Of a DNA stretch of 64,000 nucleotides, positions 32,218 through 40,153 are shown piece after piece. The notes beneath the pieces are model-generated. The model saw only the letters and a program-made list of their open reading frames with translations. It was not told the DNA's origin and did not search any database. Within the stretch, counting starts at the first letter, position 1; every line of letters starts with the position of its first letter. The position numbers were made by a program, and so were the translations under genes. The stretch is from Angustibacter sp049994355 (lineage in GTDB: Bacteria > Actinomycetota > Actinomycetes > Actinomycetales > Angustibacteraceae), in NCBI RefSeq assembly GCF_049994355.1, contig NZ_CP188257.1, positions 1,116,001-1,180,000 on the forward strand, given 5' to 3'.

Positions 32218-32547
32218 TCAGCTGCCATGCACCGCCAGCACGTCGCAGGACGCCTGTTGCGTGCACCGTCCCGCGACGTCGTGGCCATCAACAGGAGCAT
32301 CCCGCCCGATGACCAGCAGCGAGGCACCCCGACTGCGTTCGACCAGCACCAGCGCCGGGTCCCCTTGCACGACCTCGAAGCTGCTGGACAGCCGGTTGAG
32401 CCCCTTGAGGCCGCGCAGTGCCGCCCGAAAGGTTGCCCGGTCCACCCCGTCCCGGTCCTCGGGGCTCAGGTGCGCGGCCGCGACCTGGAGGAAGAGCACC
32501 CGGGCGCCGCGATGCGCGGCCTCGGTCTCGGGACCTTTGGCACTCAT
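32218..32547 (-). CDS. N-terminally truncated universal stress protein
   Basis: A 109-residue protein matching the middle and end of UspA-type proteins: GARVLFLQVAAAHL (second strand), then GDPALVLVERSRGASLLVIGR, and the final QQASCDVLAVHGS strand. The first strand with its conserved Asp is missing, and the G-2x-G-9x-G-S/T loop is degraded (GRDAPVDGHDVAGRC). ATP binding is therefore doubtful. It is divergent from the DosR-like regulator gene by 48 bp. USPs are common members of DosR-type dormancy regulons, so this may be a remnant of such a regulon. Confidence 0.65.
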   Translation of the reverse strand: MSAKGPETEAAHRGARVLFLQVAAAHLSPEDRDGVDRATFRAALRGLKGLNRLSSSFEVVQGDPALVLVERSRGASLLVIGRDAPVDGHDVAGRCTQQASCDVLAVHGS

Positions 32548-32595
32548 TCTGCCCCACCGGGGTTAGGTCATAGTGGGAGCAGAAGGAGGCCGGCG

Positions 32596-33243
32596 ATGAC
32601 GGTGAAGGTGTTCCTGCTGGACGACCACGAGATCGTCCGGCGCGGTCTGCGTGAGCTGCTCGAGCTCGAGGACGACATCGAGGTGGTCGGGGAGTCGGCG
32701 TCCGCTCGCGAGGCGACCCGACGCATCCCGGCCCTGCGCCCGGACGTGGCTCTGCTGGATGCCCGACTCCCGGACGGCTCGGGCATCGACACCTGCCGTG
32801 ACGTCCGCTCGGTCGACCCGACCATCGCCGTGCTCATCGTGACCTCGTACGACGACGAGCAGGCCCTCGCCGCCGCCGTGGCGGCCGGTGCCGCCGGCTA
32901 CGTGCTCAAGGACATCAAGGGCAACGACCTGGTCTCCTCGATCCGCCGGGCCGCGGCCGGCGAGTCCCTGATCGACGAGGCACGACGGGTGAGCATCCGC
33001 GAGCGCTGGGACGCCGGTCGCGACGACCCGCGACTGGCTGCCCTCTCGCCGCAGGAACGGCGCATCCTGCAGCACATCGCGGACGGGCTGACCAACCGTC
33101 AGATCGGCGAGACGATGATGCTGGCAGAGAAGACGGTCAAGAACTACGTGACGGCCATCCTGAGCAAGCTCGGCTTCGAGCGGCGCACCCAGGCCGCGGT
33201 GTACGCGGTCACCCAGGGAGTCACCAAGCCCCAGAGGCGCTGA
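32596..33243 (+). CDS. NarL/DosR-type response regulator
   Basis: A 215-residue two-component response regulator. The receiver domain (1-120) has the acidic pocket D9/D10, the phospho-acceptor D55 in VALLDARLPDG, and the conserved Lys in GYVLKDIKG. The C-terminal LuxR-type HTH (LSPQERRILQHIADGLTNRQIGETM, then KTVKNYVTAILSKLG) closely follows DosR/DevR proteins. ATG at 32596 has AAGGAGG upstream. A DevS-type kinase gene converges from downstream but is broken, so this regulator is probably an orphan or served by another kinase. Flanking USP and PNPOx-fold genes are typical DosR targets. Confidence 0.9.
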   Translation: MTVKVFLLDDHEIVRRGLRELLELEDDIEVVGESASAREATRRIPALRPDVALLDARLPDGSGIDTCRDVRSVDPTIAVLIVTSYDDEQALAAAVAAGAAGYVLKDIKGNDLVSSIRRAAAGESLIDEARRVSIRERWDAGRDDPRLAALSPQERRILQHIADGLTNRQIGETMMLAEKTVKNYVTAILSKLGFERRTQAAVYAVTQGVTKPQRR

Positions 33244-33546
33244 GCGGCAACGGGTTCGAGGCGCGTCCGCCCGCCCAGTCCGGCAGCGGGACGCTCCACC
33301 GGACGGCGGTCCCGGCCGGTTCGCGGCCACCGACCGTCAGCGTCCGGCCGAGCCGCTGCGCCCGTCGGGCCAGGTTGGCCAGCCCACTGCGCGAGCCGCC
33401 GGGCTCAGCTCCCCGAACACCTTGCCACGGATGGTCACGGGCGGGTCGCCGATCCGTTGCCGCTCCTGCTCGGACAACCCGTGGGTGACGAACTCGACGA
33501 GCCGCTCGCCTTCGGGGGCCAGCACGCCCAGGGCTGGGCCCCTGCG
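33221..33546 (-). pseudogene. Remnant of a DevS/DosT-like GAF histidine kinase
   Basis: Three kinase fragments lie side by side on the - strand. Positions 33546-33445 encode ALGVLAPEGERLVEFV...QRIGD, the start of a GAF domain. The same frame continues to about 33402 with PPVTIRGKVFGEL, which in DevS-type proteins occurs about 35-40 residues later, so an internal piece is missing. From about 33395, in another frame, GLANLARRAQRLGRTL...AVRWSVPL is the end of the HATPase domain, and it runs to a stop at 33221 inside the 3' end of the response regulator gene. The phosphoacceptor His region and most of the ATPase domain are absent. This is a non-functional kinase reduced by at least two deletions. 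Confidence 0.78.
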
Positions 33547-33690
33547 CCGTCCTGCGGTCCCTGTGTCACGGCGCTCAGCGTCGTGCCGCTGACCGCTGAG
33601 GTTCCGGGACCTCTGGCCCTGCCGCGCCGCTGCTGGCGCAGCGACGATGAGCGGGACGCGACCCAGCACCCGACGAAGGTGGGCAGACCC

Positions 33691-34116
33691 GTGGAACTCC
33701 AGACGACGGACATCGAGCAGCTGCAGGAGCACGAGTCGTGGGCACTGGTCCGCGGCACGGCAGTCGGACGGCTCGCCGTGGTCGTCGACGACCAGCCCGA
33801 GATCTTCCCGGTCAACCACCTGGTCGACCACGCGGACCTCGTCTTCCGCACCGCGGCAGGCACCAAGCTGAGCGCCTCGGACGGCCGCCGGGTGGCCTTC
33901 GAGGTCGACGGCGTCGACGTCGAGACCGGCCAGGCCTGGAGCGTCGTCCTCAAGGGACGAGCGCACGTGGTCCGCAAGCTGCACGACGTGCTCGACACCT
34001 ATGGCATGCCGTTGGACGCCTGGCAGGGCGGCGCGAAACCGACGTTCGTGCGGATCCAGGTGGACGAGGTCACCGGCCGCCGGTTCACCCCGACCTGGCG
34101 TCGACCGCCGACCTGA
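33691..34116 (+). CDS. Pyridoxamine 5'-phosphate oxidase-fold protein
   Basis: A 141-residue split-barrel flavin-binding protein: ESWALVRGTAVGRLAVVVDDQPEIFPVNHLVD, VFRTAAGTKL, RRVAFEVDGVDVETGQAWSVVLKGRAHVV and a C-terminal RIQVDEVTGRRF. These small PNPOx-like proteins bind FMN or F420 and are frequent members of DosR-type hypoxia regulons in actinobacteria. GTG at 33691 is preceded by GAAGGTGGG. It is intact, unlike most neighbours in this segment. Confidence 0.85.
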   Translation: MELQTTDIEQLQEHESWALVRGTAVGRLAVVVDDQPEIFPVNHLVDHADLVFRTAAGTKLSASDGRRVAFEVDGVDVETGQAWSVVLKGRAHVVRKLHDVLDTYGMPLDAWQGGAKPTFVRIQVDEVTGRRFTPTWRRPPT

Positions 34117-34132
34117 GCCTGCTCACCGGCGC

Positions 34133-34387
34133 CTAGCCGAGACCGGCGCAGCGTCGGCGGGGGCGCCGCGGATCAGAACCGCGCGGATCAGAACCGGGAG
34201 CCGGCATCAGCCGGCGGAGCTCGTCGGTCTGGGGGTCCGGGTAGCGGCTCAGGATCGCCTGCAGCTCGAGCTGGTCGGCGTGCGTGACGAACGCGGCCAG
34301 GTCGGCCTCCAGGCGGCGGCGGCGCAGGTTCTCGCTACGACGAACGATCCTCGTCGCCCGCCACACCAGGAGACTGGGTAGCACCAC
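34133..34387 (-). CDS. Small basic hypothetical protein
   Basis: An 84-residue, strongly basic, mostly helical protein (RATRIVRRSENLRRRRLEADLAAFVTHADQLELQAILSRYPDPQTDELRRLM) with no recognised domain. The middle looks like a genuine folded helical pair; the C-terminus is a low-complexity Arg/Pro tail. It converges with the PNPOx-fold gene. A short duplicated GGATCAGAACCG sequence (34170-34198) lies in its 3' part. Coding status is moderately supported. Confidence 0.45.
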   Translation of the reverse strand: MVLPSLLVWRATRIVRRSENLRRRRLEADLAAFVTHADQLELQAILSRYPDPQTDELRRLMPAPGSDPRGSDPRRPRRRCAGLG

Positions 34388-34449
34388 GTTCTCGCCGTCC
34401 CTACCAGGTCTGCCGGACCCGGCCGAAGAACCTCCATCCTACGCGCGAG

Positions 34450-34468
34450 CGAGGGGATTGACCCCTCG
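34450..34468. terminator. Small hairpin downstream of the arsC remnant
   Basis: CGAGGGG (34450-34456) and CCCCTCG (34462-34468) form a 7-bp perfect stem with a 5-base loop, 12 bp beyond the stop of the ArsC-like remnant on the - strand. Confidence 0.45.
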
Positions 34469-34479
34469 GCCGGTGGACG

Positions 34480-34839
34480 TCACACGCTGCGGGCAGGCAT
34501 GCCGAGCTCGTCGAGCAGGACGAGTACACGGCGTTTGAACTCGTCGCGGATCGGGCGCACCGCGGCCAGCCCCTGGCCGGCTGGGTCGTCGAGCTCCCAG
34601 TCCTGGTACCGCTTGCCCGGGAAGATGGGGCAGGTGTCGCCGCAGCCCATGGTGATGACCCCGTCGGAGTGCTCGACCGCCTCTCGGGTCAGGATCTTGG
34701 GCTTCTCGGCATGGATGTCGATGCCCTCCTCGGACATCGCCGCGACCGCTGCCGGGTTCACCAGCTCCGCAGGCTCGGAACCGGCCGAGCGCACGTCGAC
34801 GGCGCCCCCGGACAGGCGCAGCAGGTAGCCGGCGGCCAT
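34480..34839 (-). pseudogene. arsC: Arsenate reductase (LMW phosphatase type) lacking its catalytic loop
   Basis: The 119-residue reading frame matches thioredoxin/mycoredoxin-linked arsenate reductases from the residues just after the P-loop: MAAGYLLRLSGGAVDVRSAGSEPAELVNPAAV, VITMGCGDTCPIFPGKRYQDWELDDPAGQG. The usual N-terminal strand and Cys-x5-Arg loop (CVHNAGRSQ) are missing. In-frame bases just upstream of the ATG still read SQ, then similarity stops at about 34845, where the divergent ArsR coding sequence begins. Without the nucleophilic cysteine it cannot reduce arsenate. A deletion joining arsC and arsR head to head is the simplest explanation. Confidence 0.82.
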
Positions 34840-34877
34840 CTGGGACGCTGACCGCGCAGGACGCCGTCGCGCTGGCC

Positions 34878-35135
34878 GTGCGGCTCAAGGCGATCGCCGA
34901 CCCGATCCGCCTCCAGCTCGTCGCGTTCCTGCTGGGTGCGCCGAAGTGGGAGGCCTGCACCTGCGACCTGGCACCCGTCGTCGGCCTGAGCGAGGCGACG
35001 GTCAGCCACCACCTGCGCAAGCTGCTCGAGGCCGGTCTGTGCACGAAGCGGCGGGACGGGATGAACGTCTGGTACCGCCTCGTCCCCGACTCCCTGACGG
35101 CCATCTCCCGGATGCTCGACCCGGGCTGCTGCTGA
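34878..35135 (+). CDS. arsR: ArsR-family arsenic/metal repressor, N-terminus probably lost
   Basis: An 85-residue ArsR/SmtB repressor with the winged helix RLKAIADPIRLQLVAFLLG ... GLSEATVSHHLRKLLEAGL and wing KRRDGMNVWYRL. The metal motif is ACTCDL, the counterpart of ELCVCDL, giving two cysteines, and a Cys pair ends the protein (DPGCC). Similarity extends upstream of the only standard start (GTG 34878) as LTAQDAVALAV in frame but without a start codon, up to the junction with the arsC remnant. The gene has thus lost its original start; it may use GTG 34878 or an unusual CTG at 34848. Confidence 0.75.
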   Translation: MRLKAIADPIRLQLVAFLLGAPKWEACTCDLAPVVGLSEATVSHHLRKLLEAGLCTKRRDGMNVWYRLVPDSLTAISRMLDPGCC

Positions 35136-35169
35136 CAGCAGTTGGGTCAGGTACCTGTTGCAGCGCTGG

Positions 35170-36384
35170 TCAGGGGTGTAAGCGGGAGACGTGCCGCGGT
35201 TCCAGCTCGGCGACGGACTGGACGCCGAGCAGGGCCAGGGTGCGTTCGACCTCGGCGCGCAGGATCGCGATGGCGCGGTCGACGCCGGCCCGCCCGCCGG
35301 CCATCAGGCCGTACAGGTAGGCCCGGCCGACCAGGGTGAAGGTGGCCCCGTGGGCCAGGGCGGCCACGATGTCCTGGCCGGACAGGATCCCGGTGTCCAG
35401 ATGCACCTCGACGTCGGCGCCGACGTCCTTCACCACCGCCGGCAGCAGGTGGAACGGGACGGGCGCGCGGTCCAGCTGGCGGCCGCCGTGGTTGGACAGC
35501 AGCACCGCGTCAACCCCGACCTGCGCGCACGCGCGGGCGTCCGCGACCGTCTGCACTCCCTTGACCACCACCTTGCCGGGCCACTGCTCGCGGATCCACT
35601 CGAGGTCCTGGTAGGTCACGGTGGGGTCGAACATCGTGTTCAACAGGTCGGCCACCGTGCCTGACCAGCGGTCCAGCGACGCGAACGCCAACGGCTCGGT
35701 AGTTAGGAAGTTCACCCACCACGCCGGGCGCGACAGCGCGTTCAGCACCGTGCTCGGGGTCAACGTCGGGGGGATCGTCATGCCGTTGCGCACGTCTCGC
35801 AACCGGTTACCGGCCACCGGTACGTCCACCGTGACCAGCAACGTGTCGAACCCCTGCGCCGCCGCCCGCTCCACCAAGGCCATCGAACGGTCCCGGTCCC
35901 TCCACATGTACAGCTGGAACCAGTTGCGCCCACCTGGAGCCGCCGCCGCCACCTGCTCGATCGACGTCGTGCCCATCGTCGACAGGCAGAACGGGATCCC
36001 GGCCGCCTGCGCCGCCTGCGCCCCCGCCACCTCACCCTCGGTCTGCATCATCCGGGTGAAGCCGGTCGGCGCGATCCCGAACGGCAACTCCGAACGCTTC
36101 CCCAGCACCTGCACCGAAGGATCGACCATCGAGACGTCCCGCAAGATCGACGGATGGAACGTCACCTCGGCGAAGGCCCGCCGGGCGCGGGTCAGGCTCA
36201 CCTCACCATCGGCAGCACCATCGGTGTAGTCGAACGCCGCCTTCGGAGTGCGGCGCCTTGCGATCGTCCGCAGGTCAGCGATCGTGTGCGCCCGCGACAA
36301 GCGCCGCTGCGTCGCACTCCAGGCCGGCTTCTTGAACCGCAGCAGCGGTGCAAGATCGTGCGGGGTTGGCAGCTGTCGCTTCAC
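35170..36384 (-). CDS. lldD: FMN-dependent L-lactate dehydrogenase
   Basis: A 404-residue alpha-hydroxy acid dehydrogenase that oxidises L-lactate to pyruvate with FMN, passing electrons to the respiratory chain. The barrel begins after the AFDYTDGAADGEVSL segment; further motifs are PFGIAPTGFTRMMQTEGE, FQLYMWRDR, LLVTVDVPVAGNRLRD, the catalytic SNHGGRQLD, and LDTGILSGQDIVAAL. GTG at 36384 has GGAG eight bases upstream. It follows the aldo-keto reductase stop by 4 bp and is the last gene of the deoxysugar operon. Since that pathway is predicted to release L-lactate, this enzyme completes it. Confidence 0.93.
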   Translation of the reverse strand: MKRQLPTPHDLAPLLRFKKPAWSATQRRLSRAHTIADLRTIARRRTPKAAFDYTDGAADGEVSLTRARRAFAEVTFHPSILRDVSMVDPSVQVLGKRSELPFGIAPTGFTRMMQTEGEVAGAQAAQAAGIPFCLSTMGTTSIEQVAAAAPGGRNWFQLYMWRDRDRSMALVERAAAQGFDTLLVTVDVPVAGNRLRDVRNGMTIPPTLTPSTVLNALSRPAWWVNFLTTEPLAFASLDRWSGTVADLLNTMFDPTVTYQDLEWIREQWPGKVVVKGVQTVADARACAQVGVDAVLLSNHGGRQLDRAPVPFHLLPAVVKDVGADVEVHLDTGILSGQDIVAALAHGATFTLVGRAYLYGLMAGGRAGVDRAIAILRAEVERTLALLGVQSVAELEPRHVSRLHP

Positions 36385-36388
36385 GAGG

Positions 36389-37360
36389 TCATCTCCGTAG
36401 CCCCACCGTGGTATCAGCATCTGGCCACAGGTCCTCGGCCACGGAGGTGGTGGCCCACTCCGTAGCGGTCCGGGCATGCTCAGCGGTGCCCAGCCCGGCC
36501 ACCACGCTGACCACAGCAGGATGCGTCAGCGGGAACTGCAGCGCTGCGTGTGGCAACGAAACGCCGTATCGTGCAGCGGTTTCAGCCAGTCGACGCGCTG
36601 CGGTGAGCATCTCCGCAGGCGCTGGGCCGTAGTCGAAGTACACCCCGGCTGCCGGCTGCGCACTGGCGAGCAGACCGGAGTTGAACGGCGCTGCACTGAC
36701 CAGCGCGACGCCCTTGGCCAGGCAGTCGTCGAGCAGTGGCTCCGCCGTGCGGTCGGCCAACGTCCAGCGACCGGCCACCATAACCACGTCGATCGGGGTC
36801 TCGGCCACGAAACGGCGCAGCGGTGCGACGAGGTTCATGCCGACCCCGACGGCGCCGACCACACCCTGGTCCTTCAGCTCCAGCAAGGCCGGAACCGCCT
36901 GCGACACAGCGACATCCATGAAGTCCTCGGGGTCATGCACATAGACGATGTCGATCCGCGACGTGTCGAGTCGTCGCAAGCTGGACTCGAGGCTGCGCCG
37001 GACGCCGTCGCGGCTGTAGTCCCGCTCACGCCGCAGCGTGTCCGGGACGGCGAACCCACCGGCGCCCAGATCCGACCCGGACGGAGCGTCGTTGTCGACC
37101 AGCAACCGGCCGACCTTCGTCGAGAGCGCGAACGAGTCGCGCGGTCGGTCCCGCAAAGCCTGACCGAGACGCGTCTCGGACAAGCCCAGCCCGTAGTGCG
37201 GGGCGGTGTCGAAGTACCGGACGCCACCGCACCACGCCGTCCCGACGGCGGCCATCGCAGTGTCGTGATCCACTTCGCGGTACAGGTTGCCGATCGGCGC
37301 CGCCCCGAATCCCAGCTCGGTGACCCGGACGCCGGTCCGGCCGATCTCCCGGGTCCTCAT
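36389..37360 (-). CDS. Aldo-keto reductase, probable L-fucose dehydrogenase
   Basis: A 323-residue aldo-keto reductase of the D-threo-aldose/L-fucose 1-dehydrogenase type. It has the barrel start GRTGVRVTELGFGAAPIGNLY, the catalytic Asp and Tyr in YFDTAPHYGLGLSETRLG, the Lys in STKVGRLL and the His in YVHDPEDF. In the operon it would oxidise the sugar hemiacetal to the 1,5-lactone using NAD(P)+. It overlaps the lactonase gene by 4 bp (ATGA), which fits consecutive pathway steps. Confidence 0.85.
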   Translation of the reverse strand: MRTREIGRTGVRVTELGFGAAPIGNLYREVDHDTAMAAVGTAWCGGVRYFDTAPHYGLGLSETRLGQALRDRPRDSFALSTKVGRLLVDNDAPSGSDLGAGGFAVPDTLRRERDYSRDGVRRSLESSLRRLDTSRIDIVYVHDPEDFMDVAVSQAVPALLELKDQGVVGAVGVGMNLVAPLRRFVAETPIDVVMVAGRWTLADRTAEPLLDDCLAKGVALVSAAPFNSGLLASAQPAAGVYFDYGPAPAEMLTAARRLAETAARYGVSLPHAALQFPLTHPAVVSVVAGLGTAEHARTATEWATTSVAEDLWPDADTTVGLRR

Positions 37361-38226
37361 CGCGCCAGCCCGTACCAACGTTCGGCGGTGCCCCCGAACA
37401 CGGCCTCCCGCTCCACCGGGTCGAGACCGTCCGTCAGTTGCTCGGCCAGGGCGATCACCGTGTCGTAGGACGCCGCCAGCAGACAGACGGGCCAGTCGGA
37501 CCCGTAGATCGTTCGGGTCGGCGGGAAGGCGTCCAGGATGACCTCCGCGAACGGTGCCACCTGGCTGGGTTCCCACGATAAGTGGTCGGCCTCGGTGACG
37601 AGACCGGAGAGCTTGACGGCGAGGTTCGGCAGGCGTCCCAGCTCTGCGAGCCGGGTGGCCCAGGGCTGGCGTCGACGACTGGCGATCGCAGGCTTGCCGG
37701 CATGGTCGAGCACGAACCGTAGCTGCGGCAGGGCCTCGACGGTTTCGGCCACAGCCTGAAGCTGGTGGGGGATCACGACGAGGTCGTACACCAACCCGGT
37801 CTCGGCCAGGGCGGCCAGGCCACGACGGACGTCTGGACGGCACAGCCACCGCGGATCCGCCTCCTCCTGCACCTGGTGCCGGACCCCGACGAGCCGGTCA
37901 CCACCGGGAGAACGGCGCAGACGCTCGACCTGGGTGGACACGTCCGCGGTCAGGTCGACCCAGCCGACGACGCCGCGGACCTGTGGGTCCCCATCGGCCA
38001 GCGCCAGCAACCAGACGGACTCCTCGGGGACGTTGCCGGTCTGCACCAGCACGGTGGCCGCGATGTCGTGGGCCTGCAGGCTCGGGCGCAGCTCGTCAAG
38101 CTCGAAGGATCGGCGCAGCACGGGCAGCTTCTCGGTCCAGGGTTGGTCCCGCACCGCGAGGTCCCAGACGTGGTGATGCGCATCGACCCGCCACGTTCCC
38201 GGCCTGGGCTCAGCAGGCTCAGTCAC
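37357..38226 (-). CDS. Amidohydrolase, probable L-fucono-1,5-lactonase
   Basis: A 289-residue amidohydrolase-2 (TIM-barrel) protein of the COG3618 lactonase group. Metal and catalytic residues are seen in VDAHHHVWDL (His-x-His), VGVRHQVQEE, LDHAGKPAI and YGSDWPV (catalytic Asp). Relatives hydrolyse L-fucono-, L-rhamnono- or L-galactonolactone. GTG at 38226 lies inside the 3' end of the mutarotase gene. It is expected to follow the dehydrogenase in the pathway and deliver the free aldonate to the dehydratase. Confidence 0.87.
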   Translation of the reverse strand: MTEPAEPRPGTWRVDAHHHVWDLAVRDQPWTEKLPVLRRSFELDELRPSLQAHDIAATVLVQTGNVPEESVWLLALADGDPQVRGVVGWVDLTADVSTQVERLRRSPGGDRLVGVRHQVQEEADPRWLCRPDVRRGLAALAETGLVYDLVVIPHQLQAVAETVEALPQLRFVLDHAGKPAIASRRRQPWATRLAELGRLPNLAVKLSGLVTEADHLSWEPSQVAPFAEVILDAFPPTRTIYGSDWPVCLLAASYDTVIALAEQLTDGLDPVEREAVFGGTAERWYGLAR

Positions 38227-38542
38227 AGTGGAAGACCTCCTCGGCCGCGGCCCACCACTGCCCAGGGGACGCGGTCGGTAGCGGCTGCTGGCAGGGGTCC
38301 GTGAGCTCCCACCACGACCTGGTCGTCTCGTCGGCCGCCAAGGCAGCCATGTCGGCGGCGTAGTCGGCCCCGTCGTACTCGAGGTAGCTGAACAGCAGTC
38401 CGTCACGATGGAAGATCGAGTAGTTGTGCACGTGCGCGGCCCGCAGCCCGGCCAGCACCTCTGGCCAGACCGCCGCGTGCAGCGCGCGGTACTCGGCTTC
38501 CCGTCCCGGGCGCAGCCGGATGACGGACGCGAACCGTTGCAT
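38219..38542 (-). CDS. L-rhamnose/L-fucose mutarotase
   Basis: A 107-residue RhaM/YiiL-type mutarotase that interconverts the alpha and beta anomers of 6-deoxyhexoses. Conserved features are RLRPGREAEYRALHAAVWPEVL (catalytic His), HVHNYSIFHRDGLLFSYLEYDG and the Trp pairs TRSWWELTDPCQ and GQWWAAAEEVFHCD. Sequence type is closest to rhamnose mutarotase, so the operon may serve L-rhamnose as well as L-fucose. It lies 4 bp after the SDR gene and overlaps the lactonase start. Confidence 0.9.
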   Translation of the reverse strand: MQRFASVIRLRPGREAEYRALHAAVWPEVLAGLRAAHVHNYSIFHRDGLLFSYLEYDGADYAADMAALAADETTRSWWELTDPCQQPLPTASPGQWWAAAEEVFHCD

Positions 38543-38546
38543 GGGT

Positions 38547-39293
38547 TCACGCCTTCGGTCGAAGCCGTAGCCCGGCCATGCCACCGTCGACGGCCAGCGT
38601 CGTCCCAGTCGTGGATCCCGAAGCGGGCGAGGCGAGGAAGACGATCGCAGCGGCCACCTGCTCGGCGGAGACGAGCTTGCCATGCGGTTGCCGAGCCTCG
38701 AGGGCTGCCCGCTCAGCGGCAGGATCGTCGGCGGCGGCGAGCAGCCGCGCGACCCACGGAGTGTCGGCCGTACCCGGGTTGACGGCGTTGACCCGGATGC
38801 CCTCGCGGACCAGGTCCGCAGCCATGGCCAGGGTGGCGGACAGGACGGCCCCCTTGCTGGCGGAGTAGAGCACCCGGTTCGGCAGGCCGGCCGTTGCGGC
38901 GATCGAGCAGGTGTTGACGATCGCGGCCCGGCTGGACGAGCGCAACGACGGCAGCGCGGCCCGGGTGACCCGGACGAGGCCCTGCACGTTGACGTCCAGG
39001 ACCCTGCGCCACTCGTCGTCGTCGTTGTCCGCCACCCCACCCTGAGCGCCGATCCCGGCGTTGTTGACCAGGATGTCGAGCCCACCGAGGCGTTCGACGG
39101 CGGCCGCCACCGCCCGGCGCACCGCGGCATCGTCGGTGACGTCGGCCCGTTCGCTCCAGAGGTCGTCGGGGTCGATCTCGCGGTCGATGACGACGACGCT
39201 TGCACCTTCGTCTCGCATCAGCTCGACGGTGGCGGCCCCGATCCCGGAGGCGCCGCCGGTGACGATCGCCCGCAGGCCGTCGACCATTCTCAT
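38547..39293 (-). CDS. SDR dehydrogenase, probable 2-keto-3-deoxy-L-fuconate dehydrogenase
   Basis: A 248-residue classical short-chain dehydrogenase: cofactor motif TGGASGIG, NNAG, the catalytic Ser in NTCSIAAT, and YSASKGAV (Tyr-x3-Lys), with the C-terminal TTLAVDGGMAGL. In non-phosphorylating fucose pathways this enzyme oxidises 2-keto-3-deoxy-L-fuconate at C4 (or C5). DREIDPDDLW after the second strand suggests NAD+ preference. It is the direct neighbour of the FAH-family hydrolase that would take its product. Confidence 0.87.
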   Translation of the reverse strand: MRMVDGLRAIVTGGASGIGAATVELMRDEGASVVVIDREIDPDDLWSERADVTDDAAVRRAVAAAVERLGGLDILVNNAGIGAQGGVADNDDDEWRRVLDVNVQGLVRVTRAALPSLRSSSRAAIVNTCSIAATAGLPNRVLYSASKGAVLSATLAMAADLVREGIRVNAVNPGTADTPWVARLLAAADDPAAERAALEARQPHGKLVSAEQVAAAIVFLASPASGSTTGTTLAVDGGMAGLRLRPKA

Positions 39294-39305
39294 CTGCTCG
39301 TCCTT

Positions 39306-40142
39306 TCAGGCATCTACGAAGGTCTGGCGTTGGCGCCCGAGTCCGTCGATCTCCACCTCGACGACGTCGCCGGCCCGCAGGTAGGGCGTGTCCGGCAGAC
39401 CCAGGGCGACGCCGGCGGGCGTTCCGGTGTTGATGACATCGCCGGGCTCCAGGACCATGAACTGGCTGATGTACCAGACGAGGTGGTCGACGCCGAAGAC
39501 CATGTCCGCCGTCGTCCCGTCCTGCCGAAGCCGACCGTTCACCCAGAGCCGGAGAGCGAGTGACTGCGGGTCCGGGACCTCGTCGGCCGTGACGAACCAG
39601 GGCCCGAGCGGGTTGAACGTGTCGCAGTTCTTCCCCTTGTCCCACTGGCCGCCACGTTCGAGCTGGAACGCCCGCTCGGACACGTCGTTGGACACCGCGT
39701 ACCCAGCGACGTGGGCCCGCGCCTGCTCGGGGGCGTCGAGGTAGTGCGCTCGGCGGCCGATCACGACCGCGAGCTCAACCTCCCAGTCCGTCTTCGTCGA
39801 ACCGCGCGGGATGCGCACGTCGTCGTCCGGACCGACGATCGTCTGCGGGGTCTTCAGGAACAGGATCGGCTCGGCCGGGATCGGCGCCCCGGTCTCCGCC
39901 GCGTGGTCGCGATAGTTGAGCCCGACGCAGACGATCTTGCGAGTGCCGGCCAGGGGCGGCCCGAACCGTTCCACCGCAACGACTTCCGGCAGTCCGTCAA
40001 GGTCCGGGGCTAGGTCGGGCAGGGCAGCGAGAAAGGCACCGTCGACGTCCGCGGTGAGCGGGCTCAGGTCCCGCCAGCTCCCGTCGTCCCGCGCGATGAT
40101 CGGTCGTTCCCGGCCCGGTGGGCCGTGTCTGGCGATGCGCAT
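39306..40142 (-). CDS. FAH-family hydrolase, probable 2,4-diketo-3-deoxy-L-fuconate hydrolase
   Basis: A 278-residue fumarylacetoacetate hydrolase-fold enzyme. The signature core is KIVCVGLNYRDHAAETG, PILFLKTPQTIVGPDD, the metal-binding TDWEVELAVVIG (Glu), YAVSNDVSERAFQ and GDVINTGTPAGVALG. Homologues cleave 2,4-diketo-3-deoxy-fuconate or -rhamnonate into pyruvate and L-lactate. ATG at 40142 has GAGAGG upstream. It follows the permease gene by 11 bp. Confidence 0.9.
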   Translation of the reverse strand: MRIARHGPPGRERPIIARDDGSWRDLSPLTADVDGAFLAALPDLAPDLDGLPEVVAVERFGPPLAGTRKIVCVGLNYRDHAAETGAPIPAEPILFLKTPQTIVGPDDDVRIPRGSTKTDWEVELAVVIGRRAHYLDAPEQARAHVAGYAVSNDVSERAFQLERGGQWDKGKNCDTFNPLGPWFVTADEVPDPQSLALRLWVNGRLRQDGTTADMVFGVDHLVWYISQFMVLEPGDVINTGTPAGVALGLPDTPYLRAGDVVEVEIDGLGRQRQTFVDA

Positions 40143-40153
40143 CCTGGTTCCTC

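Noticed and set aside
32525..32543. DosR-box-like sequence (GGGACCTTTGGCAC) near the truncated stress protein
   Set aside because: It lies inside the first codons of that gene and matches the consensus poorly in the second half.
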